A stretch of DNA of 64,000 bases from DASUPK01 sp963795665 (GTDB lineage: Bacteria; Actinomycetota; Thermoleophilia; Solirubrobacterales; 70-9): the NCBI GenBank assembly GCA_963795665.1, contig CAWCIP010000002.1, forward strand, positions 124,001 to 188,000. Reading direction: 5' to 3'. The translations under genes were made by a program, and so were the position numbers. Shown here one piece after another: positions 33,746 to 42,094 of the stretch; position 1 is the stretch's first letter; each line of letters starts with the position of its first letter. The notes below the pieces were generated by a model, which saw only the letters and a program-made list of their open reading frames with translations, was not told the DNA's origin and ran no database searches.

Positions 33746-35929
33746 TTGAGAGGTCTGGCATCGATAGTCGCGGGTCGACGCACGAAGTGGGTGATCCTCG
33801 TCGTCTGGATCATCGCCGCTGCCGCGATGTCGCCGCTTGGGCAGAAGCTCTCCGACGTCACCACCGACAACACGGAGTCGTTCCTGCCGTCGAACGCGGA
33901 GTCGACCGAGGTGGTCCGCACGCTCGACCACCAGTTCCCCGCCAAGGAGACCGCGCTCGCGCTGGTCGTCTACCAGAACGAGAATGGCCTGACCCCGGCC
34001 GACTTCGCGAGGATCCGCTCCGACGCACAGAAGATCGAGGCGGAGCCGGCCAGGATCCCGCTCGTCAAGAGCCAGCCCCCTGCGCTCCCAGCCCCGACCG
34101 GCCCCACCTCGAAGCTGATTTCGCAGAACCGGCAGGTTGCCTACGCCGTGTACACGCTGCCGACGAACTTCGACCACGAGTTCGAGTGGGGCAAGGCGAT
34201 GCGGGACATCACGGGCGCCAACACGGGCGATCTGAACGTCTACGTCACCGGCGACGTCGGCTTCAACACCGACGCCCACGACGTCTTCAGCAACATCGAC
34301 ACCAAGCTCCTGCTGGCGACGACCATCCTCGTCCTCGTCCTGCTCGGCGCGATCTACCGCTCGCTGCTGGTGGCGATCTCCCCGCTGATCGTCGTCTTCC
34401 TCGCCTACCAGTTCGCCACGGGCCTGATCTACCTCTTCGCCAAGTCGGGGGCCACGGTCTCCTCCAACAGCACCGGGATCATCGTCGTCCTGATGTTCGG
34501 GGTGGGGACCGACTACTGCCTCTTATTGGTCTCCAGATACAGAGAGGAGCTCCGCCGCCTCGAGGACAAGCACGACGCGATGCAGCGCGCCGTCAGGCGG
34601 GCGGGCCCGGCCATCCTGGCCAGCGGGCTCACGGTCACGCTGGCCATGCTCGTCATGGTCCTCGCCGAGTCGGGCAACACCAAGTCGCTTGGCCCCGTCG
34701 CTGCGATCGGCGTGTTCTCCTCGATGCTCGCGGGGCTGACGTTGCTGCCGACGCTCCTGACGATCTTCGGCCGCCGGGGCTTCTGGCCGAGGCGGAGCAT
34801 CGTCGACTACAACCCGGAGCATGCGGAGGTCATCCATACGGGCCTCTGGCGGCGCTTCGGCGACCGGGTTCTGCACCGGCCTGGCCCGGCCCTGGCGGTT
34901 ACCGCGGGCGTCTTTCTGCTCGGCGCGCTAGGCCTGCTCGCGTACAAGGTCGATTACTCCAGCACCACCTTCTTCAAGAAGTCCGTCCAGAGCGTGGAGG
35001 GCTTCAAGGTGCTGAGCGCAGACTTCCCGGCGGGGACGCTCTCGCCGACGACGGTCCTGGTGGAGCGACAGGGAGGCGCGCCGACCGATCAGGACATCGC
35101 CCTGGCGGCGGCCAAGCTCAAGAGGGTCGATGGAGTGGCGGCCGTGCTGCCGACGCAGCAGGTCTCCACCAACGGGCAGATCAGGGTCGTCGACGTGATC
35201 CTGAAGGGCGACCCGAACGACGTCTCGTCGCTCGATCTCGTCCCCAAGATGCGAGACGCGGTGGCGAACCTGACACCGGGGGTGACCGCGCTCGTGGGCG
35301 GCGGAACCGCGATCAACTACGACTACAACAAGGCAACGGAGAGGGACCTCAAGCTGATCGCGCCTCTGGCGCTGCTGGTGATGGCGATCATCCTCGGGAT
35401 CCTGCTCCAGGCGATCGTCGCGCCCCTTGTCCTGCTCGCGAGCGTCGTGCTCTCATTCGCCTGCACCTTGGGGATCTCGATCCTCTTCATTCGGTTCGTC
35501 GTCGGCGACGCGGGCTTCGACGCCTCGATTCCCACCTTCGCGTTCATCTTCCTGGTGGCGCTGGGGATCGACTACACGATCTTCCTGATGGCGCGTGTGC
35601 GCGAGGAAGCTCGGCGCCACGGGACGCGCGAGGGAATGCTGAGGGCGATCGCGGCGACTGGACCGGTGATCACCAGCGCGGGGGTCATCCTGGCCGGGAC
35701 CTTCTCGGTGCTGATGACCCTGCCGGTCACCTTCACCTTCGATCTCGGCTTCATGGTCGCGCTGGGCATCCTGCTCGACACGTTCATCGTCCGGACGATC
35801 ATGGTTCCCGCCGCCGTCGAGCTGATCGGCGACAAGATCTGGTGGCCCTCGACCGCCGCCGGCGGCGGTCGGGTGCTGAGCGAGGACACGGGCGAGCAGG
35901 CGCTGCCCGAGCCCTCCGAGGCCGGCTAG
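33746..35929 (+). CDS. MMPL/RND family transporter
   Basis: This 727-residue inner-membrane transporter has about 12 TM helices in two halves, each with a large extracytoplasmic loop after the first helix. Conserved features include GVGTDYCLLLVSRYREEL in the first half and LGIDYTIFLMARVREEARR in the second, with the Asp-Tyr pairs used for proton relay in MmpL3-like proteins. It likely exports a lipid or hydrophobic metabolite. The TTG start is supported by GGAGG four bases upstream. It is divergent from the sigma factor gene and shares CTAG with the next gene. Confidence 0.92.
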   Translation: MRGLASIVAGRRTKWVILVVWIIAAAAMSPLGQKLSDVTTDNTESFLPSNAESTEVVRTLDHQFPAKETALALVVYQNENGLTPADFARIRSDAQKIEAEPARIPLVKSQPPALPAPTGPTSKLISQNRQVAYAVYTLPTNFDHEFEWGKAMRDITGANTGDLNVYVTGDVGFNTDAHDVFSNIDTKLLLATTILVLVLLGAIYRSLLVAISPLIVVFLAYQFATGLIYLFAKSGATVSSNSTGIIVVLMFGVGTDYCLLLVSRYREELRRLEDKHDAMQRAVRRAGPAILASGLTVTLAMLVMVLAESGNTKSLGPVAAIGVFSSMLAGLTLLPTLLTIFGRRGFWPRRSIVDYNPEHAEVIHTGLWRRFGDRVLHRPGPALAVTAGVFLLGALGLLAYKVDYSSTTFFKKSVQSVEGFKVLSADFPAGTLSPTTVLVERQGGAPTDQDIALAAAKLKRVDGVAAVLPTQQVSTNGQIRVVDVILKGDPNDVSSLDLVPKMRDAVANLTPGVTALVGGGTAINYDYNKATERDLKLIAPLALLVMAIILGILLQAIVAPLVLLASVVLSFACTLGISILFIRFVVGDAGFDASIPTFAFIFLVALGIDYTIFLMARVREEARRHGTREGMLRAIAATGPVITSAGVILAGTFSVLMTLPVTFTFDLGFMVALGILLDTFIVRTIMVPAAVELIGDKIWWPSTAAGGGRVLSEDTGEQALPEPSEAG

Positions 35930-36222
35930 CGCCGCAGCCGCTCCATCTCGCCGGAGATCTCGTTCTCGCCGATGGTGTGACGCCGTCCGTAGGCGTCATA
36001 TGCCTGGAAGGCGAGGCCAATTCCCCAGCCGCCGATCACGAAGACGGGCCAGAAGAAGTTGTCGGTCCCGCCGATCGCCCAGATCCCGACGAGAAACAGG
36101 TTGACCACCACATAGGCGAATACCGTCTGCTTGAAGCTCTGCTTTCGCTTGATGCTCTTGACCGCTTCCTTCCGCAGGTCCTCCTCGCTCGCGGGAACCA
36201 CCTGCATGTCGTCGTCGCTCAT
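35926..36222 (-). CDS. 2TM domain-containing small membrane protein
   Basis: This 98-residue protein has a charged N-terminus (EEDLRKEAVKSIKRKQSF), two TM segments (TVFAYVVVNLFLVGIWAI and FFWPVFVIGGWGIGLAFQAY) and a charged C-terminus. This matches the small 2TM domain found in bacterial sensor-like proteins. The ATG at 36220-36222 has GAGGAGGAG upstream. It lies 13 bases after the crotonase gene on the same strand, so they may be co-transcribed. Function is unknown. Confidence 0.8.
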   Translation of the reverse strand: MSDDDMQVVPASEEDLRKEAVKSIKRKQSFKQTVFAYVVVNLFLVGIWAIGGTDNFFWPVFVIGGWGIGLAFQAYDAYGRRHTIGENEISGEMERLRR

Positions 36223-36235
36223 CGCTCCTCCTCGC

Positions 36236-37042
36236 TCATTGGCCTTTCCAGACCGGCTTGCGCTTCTCCGCGAAGGCGGCAACGCCCTCGCGGAAGTCAT
36301 CCGAGCCGAAGCAGGACTCGCGCAGCTCGATCAGCTCGCGCTCCTGCTCCGGCGTCAGGCGGGAGAAAGAATTGAGCGTCTCGATCGCCCGCTTGTTGCC
36401 ACTCATCGAAAGCGGTGCGTGGGCGGCGATCTCGGCGGCCAGCTCGACCGAGGCGGCCTCGAGCTCGTTGTCGTCGACGACCTCGTTGACCAGGCCGATC
36501 TCCTCGGCTCGCTCCGCGGGTAGGTTGCGGCCCGTGAGAAAGAGCTCCTTCGTGCGCGGCACCCCGATCGCGTCGATGAAGCGCTGGAGCCCGGTGTGGC
36601 CGTAGATCAGGCCAAGCTTGGCGGGCGGCATGCCGAGCTTGGCCCCGCGGGCGCAGATCCGCAGATCGCAGCACAGCGTCAGCTCGAGCGCTCCGCCCAG
36701 GGCGTGGCCGTTGATCGCGCAGAGGACCGGCCAGCGGTGCGCGGCGACCGCGTCGAGGCCCTTGGCGAACGGATGGGCGACGAGCGACTCAGCGTCGCGC
36801 TCGAAGCTCTCGTCCGAGAACCCGCCGATGTCGTATCCAGCAGAGAAGATCTGACCGGCGCCGGTGAGGATCACGCAGCGCAGCTCGATCCCGCGGTCGA
36901 GCGAGGGCATCGCCTCGGCGATCGCGTTCAGGGTGTCGTGGTCGAGGGCGTTTCGCGACTCGGGCCGGTTGATCGTCAGCCGGGCCACCGCCTCGGCCGG
37001 ATAGTCGATCAGGAGCTTTCCCCCAGCCAACTCTTCAGCCAT
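36236..37042 (-). CDS. Crotonase-family protein resembling methylmalonyl-CoA decarboxylase (ScpB-like)
   Basis: This 268-residue protein has the crotonase oxyanion region (SAGYDIGGF and INGHALGGALELTLCCDLRI). The usual first catalytic Glu (PE-x-x-LG) is replaced: the sequence reads PPAKLGLIYGHTGLQRF, and the C-terminal SDDFREGVAAFAEKRKPVW aligns with ScpB rather than true hydratases. Decarboxylation of methylmalonyl- or ethylmalonyl-CoA, or proofreading of such by-products, is therefore more likely than hydration. The biotin carrier gene lies ten bases upstream on the same strand, which fits carboxy-acyl-CoA chemistry. Confidence 0.82.
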   Translation of the reverse strand: MAEELAGGKLLIDYPAEAVARLTINRPESRNALDHDTLNAIAEAMPSLDRGIELRCVILTGAGQIFSAGYDIGGFSDESFERDAESLVAHPFAKGLDAVAAHRWPVLCAINGHALGGALELTLCCDLRICARGAKLGMPPAKLGLIYGHTGLQRFIDAIGVPRTKELFLTGRNLPAERAEEIGLVNEVVDDNELEAASVELAAEIAAHAPLSMSGNKRAIETLNSFSRLTPEQERELIELRESCFGSDDFREGVAAFAEKRKPVWKGQ

Positions 37043-37052
37043 GACGCTGAGG

Positions 37053-37277
37053 CTATTCGAGTACGACGAGCACGTCGCCCTCGGAGACCGACTGGCCCTC
37101 CTCGCAGCGGATCTCGGAGACCTTTCCCGGATCCTCGGCCTCGACCGGCATCTCCATCTTCATCGACTCGAGGATGACGACCGTGTCGCCCTCGTCGACC
37201 GGATCGCCGACCTTGACCTCGATCTTCCAGACTGTGCCGGTGATATGCGCCTCTACGTCGGCCACGCGCCGGGACAA
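37053..37277 (-). CDS. Stand-alone biotin carrier (biotin/lipoyl attachment) protein
   Basis: This protein of up to 74 residues is a single biotinyl domain. The target lysine is Lys40 in ESMKMEM, with flanking GTVWKIEVKVGDPVDEGD and VSEIRCEEGQSVSEGDVL that form the barrel. ES-MKM is close to the canonical AMKM; biotin rather than lipoate is expected. A GTG at 37263-37265 would remove four residues and gives the more usual N-terminus. It would serve an acyl-CoA carboxylase whose other subunits lie elsewhere; the window's own carboxyltransferase is 24 kb away. Confidence 0.88.
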   Translation of the reverse strand: MSRRVADVEAHITGTVWKIEVKVGDPVDEGDTVVILESMKMEMPVEAEDPGKVSEIRCEEGQSVSEGDVLVVLE

Positions 37278-37286
37278 TAGTCACCG

Positions 37287-37973
37287 GTGACGCCGGAACG
37301 CACGCGCGTCGTCATCGTCGCGGCCCAGAACGAGGCGGAGCGAATCGGCGCGGCGCTCGACGCCCTGGCCGAGGCCCTTCCCGGCGCGCGGCTGATGGTC
37401 GCGGACGATGCCTCCGCCGACGGCACGCAGTCCGTCGCCATGAGCCACGGCGCCTGGCTGGTGAGCAGGCGCCGCCCGCACGGCAAGGGAGGCAACGTCA
37501 CCGCCACGGCCGAGGCCGCGGTCGGGGAGTTCGACGACGACGCCACGGCGCTGCTCTGCGACGCCGACCTCGGGGAGAGCGCGGGCGAGCTCGGTCCACT
37601 GGTCGAATCGGTCGAGGCGGGGAGGTGCGATCTGGCGGTGGGCCGGTTCGCCGATCCCGAGGGGGGAGGCTTCGGCTTCACGCTCGGCTACGGGCGCAGG
37701 GCCGTGGAGCGGCTCTGCGGGGCGAGGCTGGAGGCGCCGCTCTCGGGCCAGCGCGCGATGCGCGTCTCCACGCTCCGGCAGCTGATCCCCTTCGCGGACG
37801 GCTGGGGCCTCGAGATGGGCATGACGATCGACGCGGTCCGGGCCGGGCTCCGCATCGAGGAGATCGAGCTGCCGCTCAGCCACCGGGCCACGGGGCGCAC
37901 GCCCGGGGGCTTCCTCCACCGCGCCCGCCAGCTCCGCGACATCCGGCGCGCGGCGCGGAGTCGGGCTGGATGA
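37287..37973 (+). CDS. Glycosyltransferase family 2 protein
   Basis: This 228-residue GT-A protein has the nucleotide-sugar core VVIVAAQNEAERIGAALDAL, a first acidic motif VADDASADGT and the metal-binding LLCDADLGES. A downstream LSGQRAMRV block is typical of glucosyl-3-phosphoglycerate synthase or dolichol-phosphate-type enzymes. There are no TM helices. It starts only nine bases from the divergent biotin carrier start. Its TGA overlaps the glycerol kinase ATG. The acceptor cannot be told. Confidence 0.88.
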   Translation: MTPERTRVVIVAAQNEAERIGAALDALAEALPGARLMVADDASADGTQSVAMSHGAWLVSRRRPHGKGGNVTATAEAAVGEFDDDATALLCDADLGESAGELGPLVESVEAGRCDLAVGRFADPEGGGFGFTLGYGRRAVERLCGARLEAPLSGQRAMRVSTLRQLIPFADGWGLEMGMTIDAVRAGLRIEEIELPLSHRATGRTPGGFLHRARQLRDIRRAARSRAG

Positions 37974-39448
37974 TCCAGATAGCGTCCCTGCCGATGATCC
38001 TGGCCATCGACCAGGGGACCACCGGGACCACCTGCATCGTCTTCGACGAGCACGGGCAGCCCTGCGGCCGCGCCTACAGCGAGTTCGAGCAGTACTTCCC
38101 GCAGCCGGGCTGGGTCGAGCACGATGCCGCCGAGATCTGGGACGTCACCCGCAGGGTGGCGGTCGCTGCGCTTGCAGACGCGGCCGTGCAGGGCTCGGAC
38201 CTGAAGGGAATCGGGATCACCAACCAGCGCGAGACCGTCGTCGCCTGGGACCCGAGCACCGGCGAGCCGGTGCATCGGGCGCTGGTGTGGCAGGACCGCC
38301 GGACTGCGGCGCGATGCGACCAGCTCCGCGAGCAGGGCAAGGAGGGGTTGATCCGGGAGCGGACCGGCCTCGTCATCGATCCGTATTTCTCCGGCACCAA
38401 GATCGAGTGGCTCACCCAGAACGCCGAGCTGCCGGGCGGGGTCGCCTTCGGGACGATCGACTCCTGGCTGGCCTTCAAGCTCACGGGCCGCCACCTCATC
38501 GACTACTCGAACGCGTCGCGGACGATGCTGTTCGACATCCGAAAGCTCGCCTGGGACGAGGAGATCTGCGGGCTGCTCGGGGTCGATCCGGCCTCGCTGC
38601 CGGAGCCGGTGCCCTCCTCGGAGGTCTATGGGACGACCTCGGTGTTCGGCGGCGAGGTGCCGGTGGCGGGCATCGCCGGCGACCAGCAGGCGGCTCTCTT
38701 CGGCCAGGCCTGCCAGCGGCCCGGCGAGACCAAGAACACCTACGGCACGGGCAGCTTCGTCCTGCTCAATACGGGGACTGACGCGCCCGAGCCGGGGGAG
38801 GGTCTGCTCACCACCGTCGCCTGGGGTCTCGAGGGCGAGGTCACCTATGCGCTCGAGGCCGCCGTCTTCGTCACGGGCGCGGCGGTCCAATGGCTGCGGG
38901 ATGGGCTCAGGATCATCACTCGCGCCGCCGAGACCGAGGAGCTCGCAGCGTCGCTCACCTCGAACGACGACATCTACTTCGTCCCCGCCTTGACCGGGCT
39001 CGGATCACCGCACTGGGATCCCTATGCGAGGGGGACGATCGTCGGCCTGACTCGAGGCGCGACGCGCGCGCACCTCGCCCGCGCGGCGCTGGAGGCGATC
39101 GCCTACCAGACGGTCGACGCGGTCAGGGCGCAGGAGGCCGCGGCGGGTGAGCGGATCCCCTCGCTGAAGGCCGACGGCGGCGCCGTCGCGAATTCGTGGC
39201 TGATGCAGTTCCAGGCCGACGTGCTCGGGGTCCCCGTGATCGTGCCGGAGGTCGCCGAGACGACGGCGCTCGGCGCCGCCTATCTGGCCGGGATCGCCAC
39301 AGGCCTCTGGACGGTGGATCAGGTGCGCCAGATGTGGCGGGAGGCGGCGACCTACGAGCCCGCGATGCCCGAATCCGAGCGCGACGAGCTGATCGGCCGC
39401 TGGCGGGAGGCCGTGGACCGCGCCCGCGGCTGGGCACGCGGTGAGTAG
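37970..39448 (+). CDS. glpK: Glycerol kinase
   Basis: This FGGY kinase (about 492 residues) makes sn-glycerol-3-phosphate. Signatures include ILAIDQGTTGTTCIVFDEHG, GITNQRETVVAWD, LVWQDRRTAARCDQL, YSNASRTMLFDIRKLAWD and GIAGDQQAALFGQ. The ATG at 37970 overlaps the glycosyltransferase stop; an ATG at 37994 (MILAIDQGTTG) gives the textbook N-terminus but lacks a binding site. It is followed by a hairpin and a terminator, then an acyltransferase that could use its product. Confidence 0.96.
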   Translation: MIQIASLPMILAIDQGTTGTTCIVFDEHGQPCGRAYSEFEQYFPQPGWVEHDAAEIWDVTRRVAVAALADAAVQGSDLKGIGITNQRETVVAWDPSTGEPVHRALVWQDRRTAARCDQLREQGKEGLIRERTGLVIDPYFSGTKIEWLTQNAELPGGVAFGTIDSWLAFKLTGRHLIDYSNASRTMLFDIRKLAWDEEICGLLGVDPASLPEPVPSSEVYGTTSVFGGEVPVAGIAGDQQAALFGQACQRPGETKNTYGTGSFVLLNTGTDAPEPGEGLLTTVAWGLEGEVTYALEAAVFVTGAAVQWLRDGLRIITRAAETEELAASLTSNDDIYFVPALTGLGSPHWDPYARGTIVGLTRGATRAHLARAALEAIAYQTVDAVRAQEAAAGERIPSLKADGGAVANSWLMQFQADVLGVPVIVPEVAETTALGAAYLAGIATGLWTVDQVRQMWREAATYEPAMPESERDELIGRWREAVDRARGWARGE

Positions 39449-39465
39449 GGTTGATCCAAGGCGTA

Positions 39466-39486
39466 ACCCAGGCGTAAGCACTGGGT
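39466..39486 (+). promoter_or_regulatory. Hairpin between glpK and the acyltransferase terminator
   Basis: ACCCAG and CTGGGT pair around a 9-base loop. The octamer AGGCGTAA also occurs twice, at 39459 and 39470. With the terminator just downstream the leader has the layout of an attenuator, but no competing antiterminator pairing is obvious. Confidence 0.35.
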
Positions 39487-39502
39487 AGGAATCAGCACGT
39501 GC

Positions 39503-39525
39503 CGCCGTCCTCGACGGCGTTTTTT
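39503..39525 (+). terminator. Rho-independent terminator 11 bases before the acyltransferase start
   Basis: A 7-bp stem (CGCCGTC/GACGGCG) with a CTC loop is followed by six T residues. It ends the glycosyltransferase-glpK transcript. Because the next ATG is at 39537, the acyltransferase must be read through it or use a promoter within it. Confidence 0.85.
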
Positions 39526-39536
39526 GTGAGGAAGAG

Positions 39537-40331
39537 ATGCCCAAGGTGAACCCCAAGGACATGAAGCCGCAGGTCTACAAGGACCCGCGCCCAGCGGAGA
39601 TGTTCACGCAGTACCACCGCAGCGCCCGCCGTGGCGTCGGCTGGATCTACGACTTCGTCCGGATGATCCTGACGATCCCGACGATCCTCTTCTACAGGGC
39701 GCGCGCGATAGGAGTTGAGAACGTCCCGGCCACCGGGCCCGTGATCCTGGCGCCCAACCACTTCAGCCAGTGGGACCACTTCTTCGCGGCCGTGTACCTG
39801 CCGCGGAAGGTCCAGTTCATGGCCAAGTCCCAGCTCTTCAAGAACCCGGCGATCAAGTACATCTTCAAGCACGGCGGGGTTTTCCCCGTCAGGCGCGGGC
39901 ACCACGACGAGGAGGCGTTCACCACCGCGAACATCGTCCTCGACCGTGGCGGCACGATGCTGATGTACGCGGAGGGCGGCCGCTCTCGGACCGGCGACCT
40001 CGGAGAGCCGAAGCGGGGAATCGGCAAGATCGCCCTGGAGTCCGGCGTGCCGGTCGTACCGGTCGCGATCCACGGCTCGGCGCACGTCCGCGGGTGGAAG
40101 CGAATGCGGTTCCCCAAGGTGACCATCCAGTACGGCGAGCCGGTCACCTTCCCGGTCAATGCGGACCCCGACCGCGACGAGCAGCAGCAGGCGGCCAACC
40201 AGGTCTTCGACCTCGTCCGGGCGATGTACGTCGACCTCGAGCAGAACGGCCGGCGCGACGTCCTCAAGCGCCTGCGCGAGGGGCTGCCGGCAGCTCCGAC
40301 CCCGGACGCCGCGGACAACTACTCCTCGTAG
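39537..40331 (+). CDS. Lysophospholipid acyltransferase (PlsC/1-acyl-sn-glycerol-3-phosphate acyltransferase family)
   Basis: This 264-residue protein has the acyltransferase blocks NHX4D (NHFSQWD, residues 74-80), GGVFPVRRG, YAEGGRSRTG (about 145-154) and VPVVPVAIHGS. One hydrophobic helix (WIYDFVRMILTIPTILFY) would hold it at the membrane. It probably acylates lysophosphatidate or a similar lysolipid. Adjacent glycerol kinase supplies the precursor glycerol-3-phosphate, which fits a phospholipid or triacylglycerol role. GTGAGGAAGAG precedes the ATG. It overlaps the convergent hydrolase by 13 bases. Confidence 0.92.
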   Translation: MPKVNPKDMKPQVYKDPRPAEMFTQYHRSARRGVGWIYDFVRMILTIPTILFYRARAIGVENVPATGPVILAPNHFSQWDHFFAAVYLPRKVQFMAKSQLFKNPAIKYIFKHGGVFPVRRGHHDEEAFTTANIVLDRGGTMLMYAEGGRSRTGDLGEPKRGIGKIALESGVPVVPVAIHGSAHVRGWKRMRFPKVTIQYGEPVTFPVNADPDRDEQQQAANQVFDLVRAMYVDLEQNGRRDVLKRLREGLPAAPTPDAADNYSS

Positions 40332-41227
40332 CGGGGCTCGAGCTTCTCCCAGAACTCCGGGTCGTGTCCCGGGACCATGAGCGCGTACGGATAGGTGCGC
40401 CGGTAGGCCTGTAGCTCGCGCAGCGATCGCCGCCAGTTGTGCTCGTCGGCCATCATCACCGGCTCCCCCTCGCCCTGGAGCTGCGTCCAGTCGTACGCGG
40501 CGTCCCCGACGATGACGAAGTCGCGCTGAGGCAGGCGCAGGATCACCGATGTGTGGCCCGCGCTGTGGCCCGGCGTGTAGATCAGGCGCACCGAGCCGTC
40601 CCCGAAGAGGTCCAAGCTTCTCCCGAAGGGCCCGTACGACTCGACCAGCTCGCTGTCGAAGTCGACGGTTGCGTAGTCGAATGCGTAGTCGTAGTGCGAG
40701 GGGTGGTAGCCGCGCAGCAGCGGCAGCCTCCCCGTGGTGGCCGCCTCCCATTCGGTTGCGCTGAGCACGAACTGCGCATCGGGAAAGACCTCGATCGCCG
40801 ATGCGTGGTCCTCATGCAGGTGAGTGAGCACGACGACCGCGATGTCCGATGCCTCCAGCCCGCGCTTGCGAAGCTGCGAGACGACGTCCTCGCCCTCCTC
40901 GACCGTGTAATGACGGCCGGAGAAGCGGCCCAGGTTGTCCCGTGGATCTCTCACGATCGAGGGGTGGAGGCCGGTATCGACGAGAATGTTGCCGGCGCTC
41001 GGGTGACGGGCCAGGTAGGCGGGAACGGGCCGGGACTCCCAGGTCTCCGGCTTCGAGCCGATTCCGATGGCGCGCAGCCGGTTGATCGGGCCACGCCCGG
41101 CTCGGTTGAAGAACGACGCCGGCCACAGGGCCTGGCCCGTGTGCAGCGGCTCCACGATCAGCACAGCCCCCTCGGTGCCTCCGGGGAGTGGCTCCTCGAG
41201 CGGAATCGGCTCGGCATTCACGCTCAC
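40319..41227 (-). CDS. Metallo-beta-lactamase-fold hydrolase (N-acyl-homoserine-lactonase-like)
   Basis: This 302-residue protein has the zinc motif THLHEDH (His136, His138, Asp140, His141), a later TPGHSAGHTS His and VIVGDAAYD Asp, and VPGHDPEFW at the C-terminus. The arrangement matches AHL-lactonase/AttM-like proteins of the MBL superfamily. Real substrates may be other lactones. A GTG start at 41225-41227 leaves 12 bases to the divergent SDR start, so the two probably share promoter DNA or are leaderless. Confidence 0.87.
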   Translation of the reverse strand: MSVNAEPIPLEEPLPGGTEGAVLIVEPLHTGQALWPASFFNRAGRGPINRLRAIGIGSKPETWESRPVPAYLARHPSAGNILVDTGLHPSIVRDPRDNLGRFSGRHYTVEEGEDVVSQLRKRGLEASDIAVVVLTHLHEDHASAIEVFPDAQFVLSATEWEAATTGRLPLLRGYHPSHYDYAFDYATVDFDSELVESYGPFGRSLDLFGDGSVRLIYTPGHSAGHTSVILRLPQRDFVIVGDAAYDWTQLQGEGEPVMMADEHNWRRSLRELQAYRRTYPYALMVPGHDPEFWEKLEPRYEE

Positions 41228-41239
41228 GCGGGCCAGCTT

Positions 41240-42094
41240 ATGCTCACGGCCGTGGGTTCACGAATCTTTGCGCCCGGCCTGCTCGACGGGAAGGTCTGCG
41301 TCGTCTCCGGGGCCGGCACCGGCCTCGGCAAGGCGACGGCTCTGGAGCTGGCCGGCCTGGGTGCCACCGTGATCGGTTGCGCCCGCCGGAGCGAGCCGCT
41401 GGAGGGAATGGTCGAGGAGGTTTCGGGGCGAGGTGGCAAGGCCGAGTTCGAAGCGCTCGACATCCGCGACGACGAGGCCGTCGACGCTTTCATGGACGGC
41501 GTCCTGGAACGCCACGGCCGGATCGACCTGCTCGTCAACAACGCGGGGGGCCAGTTCCTGAGCCCGGCCGAGGCGATCACCCCGAAGGGCTTCAAGACCG
41601 TGATCGACCTCAACGTCCAGGGCACCTGGCAGATGACCCACGCCGCGGCGACCAAGGCGTTCATCCCGCAGGGCGAGGGCAAGGTGGTCAGCATCACCGT
41701 CTCCCCGCACATGGGGTTCCCGGGGATGGTCCACACGGGCGCCGCCCGGGCCGCGGTCGAGAACATGATGCGGACGCTCTCCGTCGAGTGGGCCCGTTTC
41801 GGGATTCGCCTGGTGGCGGTCGCGATCGGGCAGTTCGACACCGAGACCCTGCGGACCAAGTACCCGAAGGCCATCGTCGACAACGTCGCCGGCACGGTGC
41901 CGCTGGGCAGGCTCGGGACGGAGGACGAGATGGCCTGGCTGATGGCCTATCTGGCCTCGCCGGCGGGCGACTTCTTCTCGGGCTGCGTGATCACGGTCGA
42001 CGGAGCGCGGGACAACTGGTTCGGTGGCTGGCCGCCGGGCGGGGCGGCCGGCGAAGGGGGAGAGCCGCTCGCCGAGGAGCGGCGCGAGGACTAG
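41240..42094 (+). CDS. SDR family oxidoreductase (enoyl-/dienoyl-CoA-reductase-like)
   Basis: This 284-residue SDR has the cofactor motif SGAGTGLGKATAL, NNAGG and a C-terminal PAGDFFSGCVITVDGA. The catalytic Tyr-x3-Lys is absent: the segment reads MVHTGAARAAVENM, with His/Arg in place of Tyr/Lys. That form occurs in peroxisomal-type enoyl-CoA and 2,4-dienoyl-CoA reductases, so an acyl-CoA reductase role is favoured. ATG 41240 or GTG 41252 may start it. Its last codon shares CTAG with the methyltransferase. Confidence 0.87.
   Translation: MLTAVGSRIFAPGLLDGKVCVVSGAGTGLGKATALELAGLGATVIGCARRSEPLEGMVEEVSGRGGKAEFEALDIRDDEAVDAFMDGVLERHGRIDLLVNNAGGQFLSPAEAITPKGFKTVIDLNVQGTWQMTHAAATKAFIPQGEGKVVSITVSPHMGFPGMVHTGAARAAVENMMRTLSVEWARFGIRLVAVAIGQFDTETLRTKYPKAIVDNVAGTVPLGRLGTEDEMAWLMAYLASPAGDFFSGCVITVDGARDNWFGGWPPGGAAGEGGEPLAEERRED

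Noticed and set aside
33614..34279. N-terminal extension of the sigma factor
   Set aside because: The extra residues lie opposite the MMPL start and are not sigma-like; the ATG at 33613 has a good binding site and begins the conserved protein.
36236..37042. Ordinary enoyl-CoA hydratase call for the crotonase at 36.2 kb
   Set aside because: One catalytic Glu is missing and the C-terminus matches ScpB-like decarboxylases better.
40439..41239. N-terminal extension of the SDR at 41240
   Set aside because: It overlaps the real MBL hydrolase on the other strand and shows no SDR homology.
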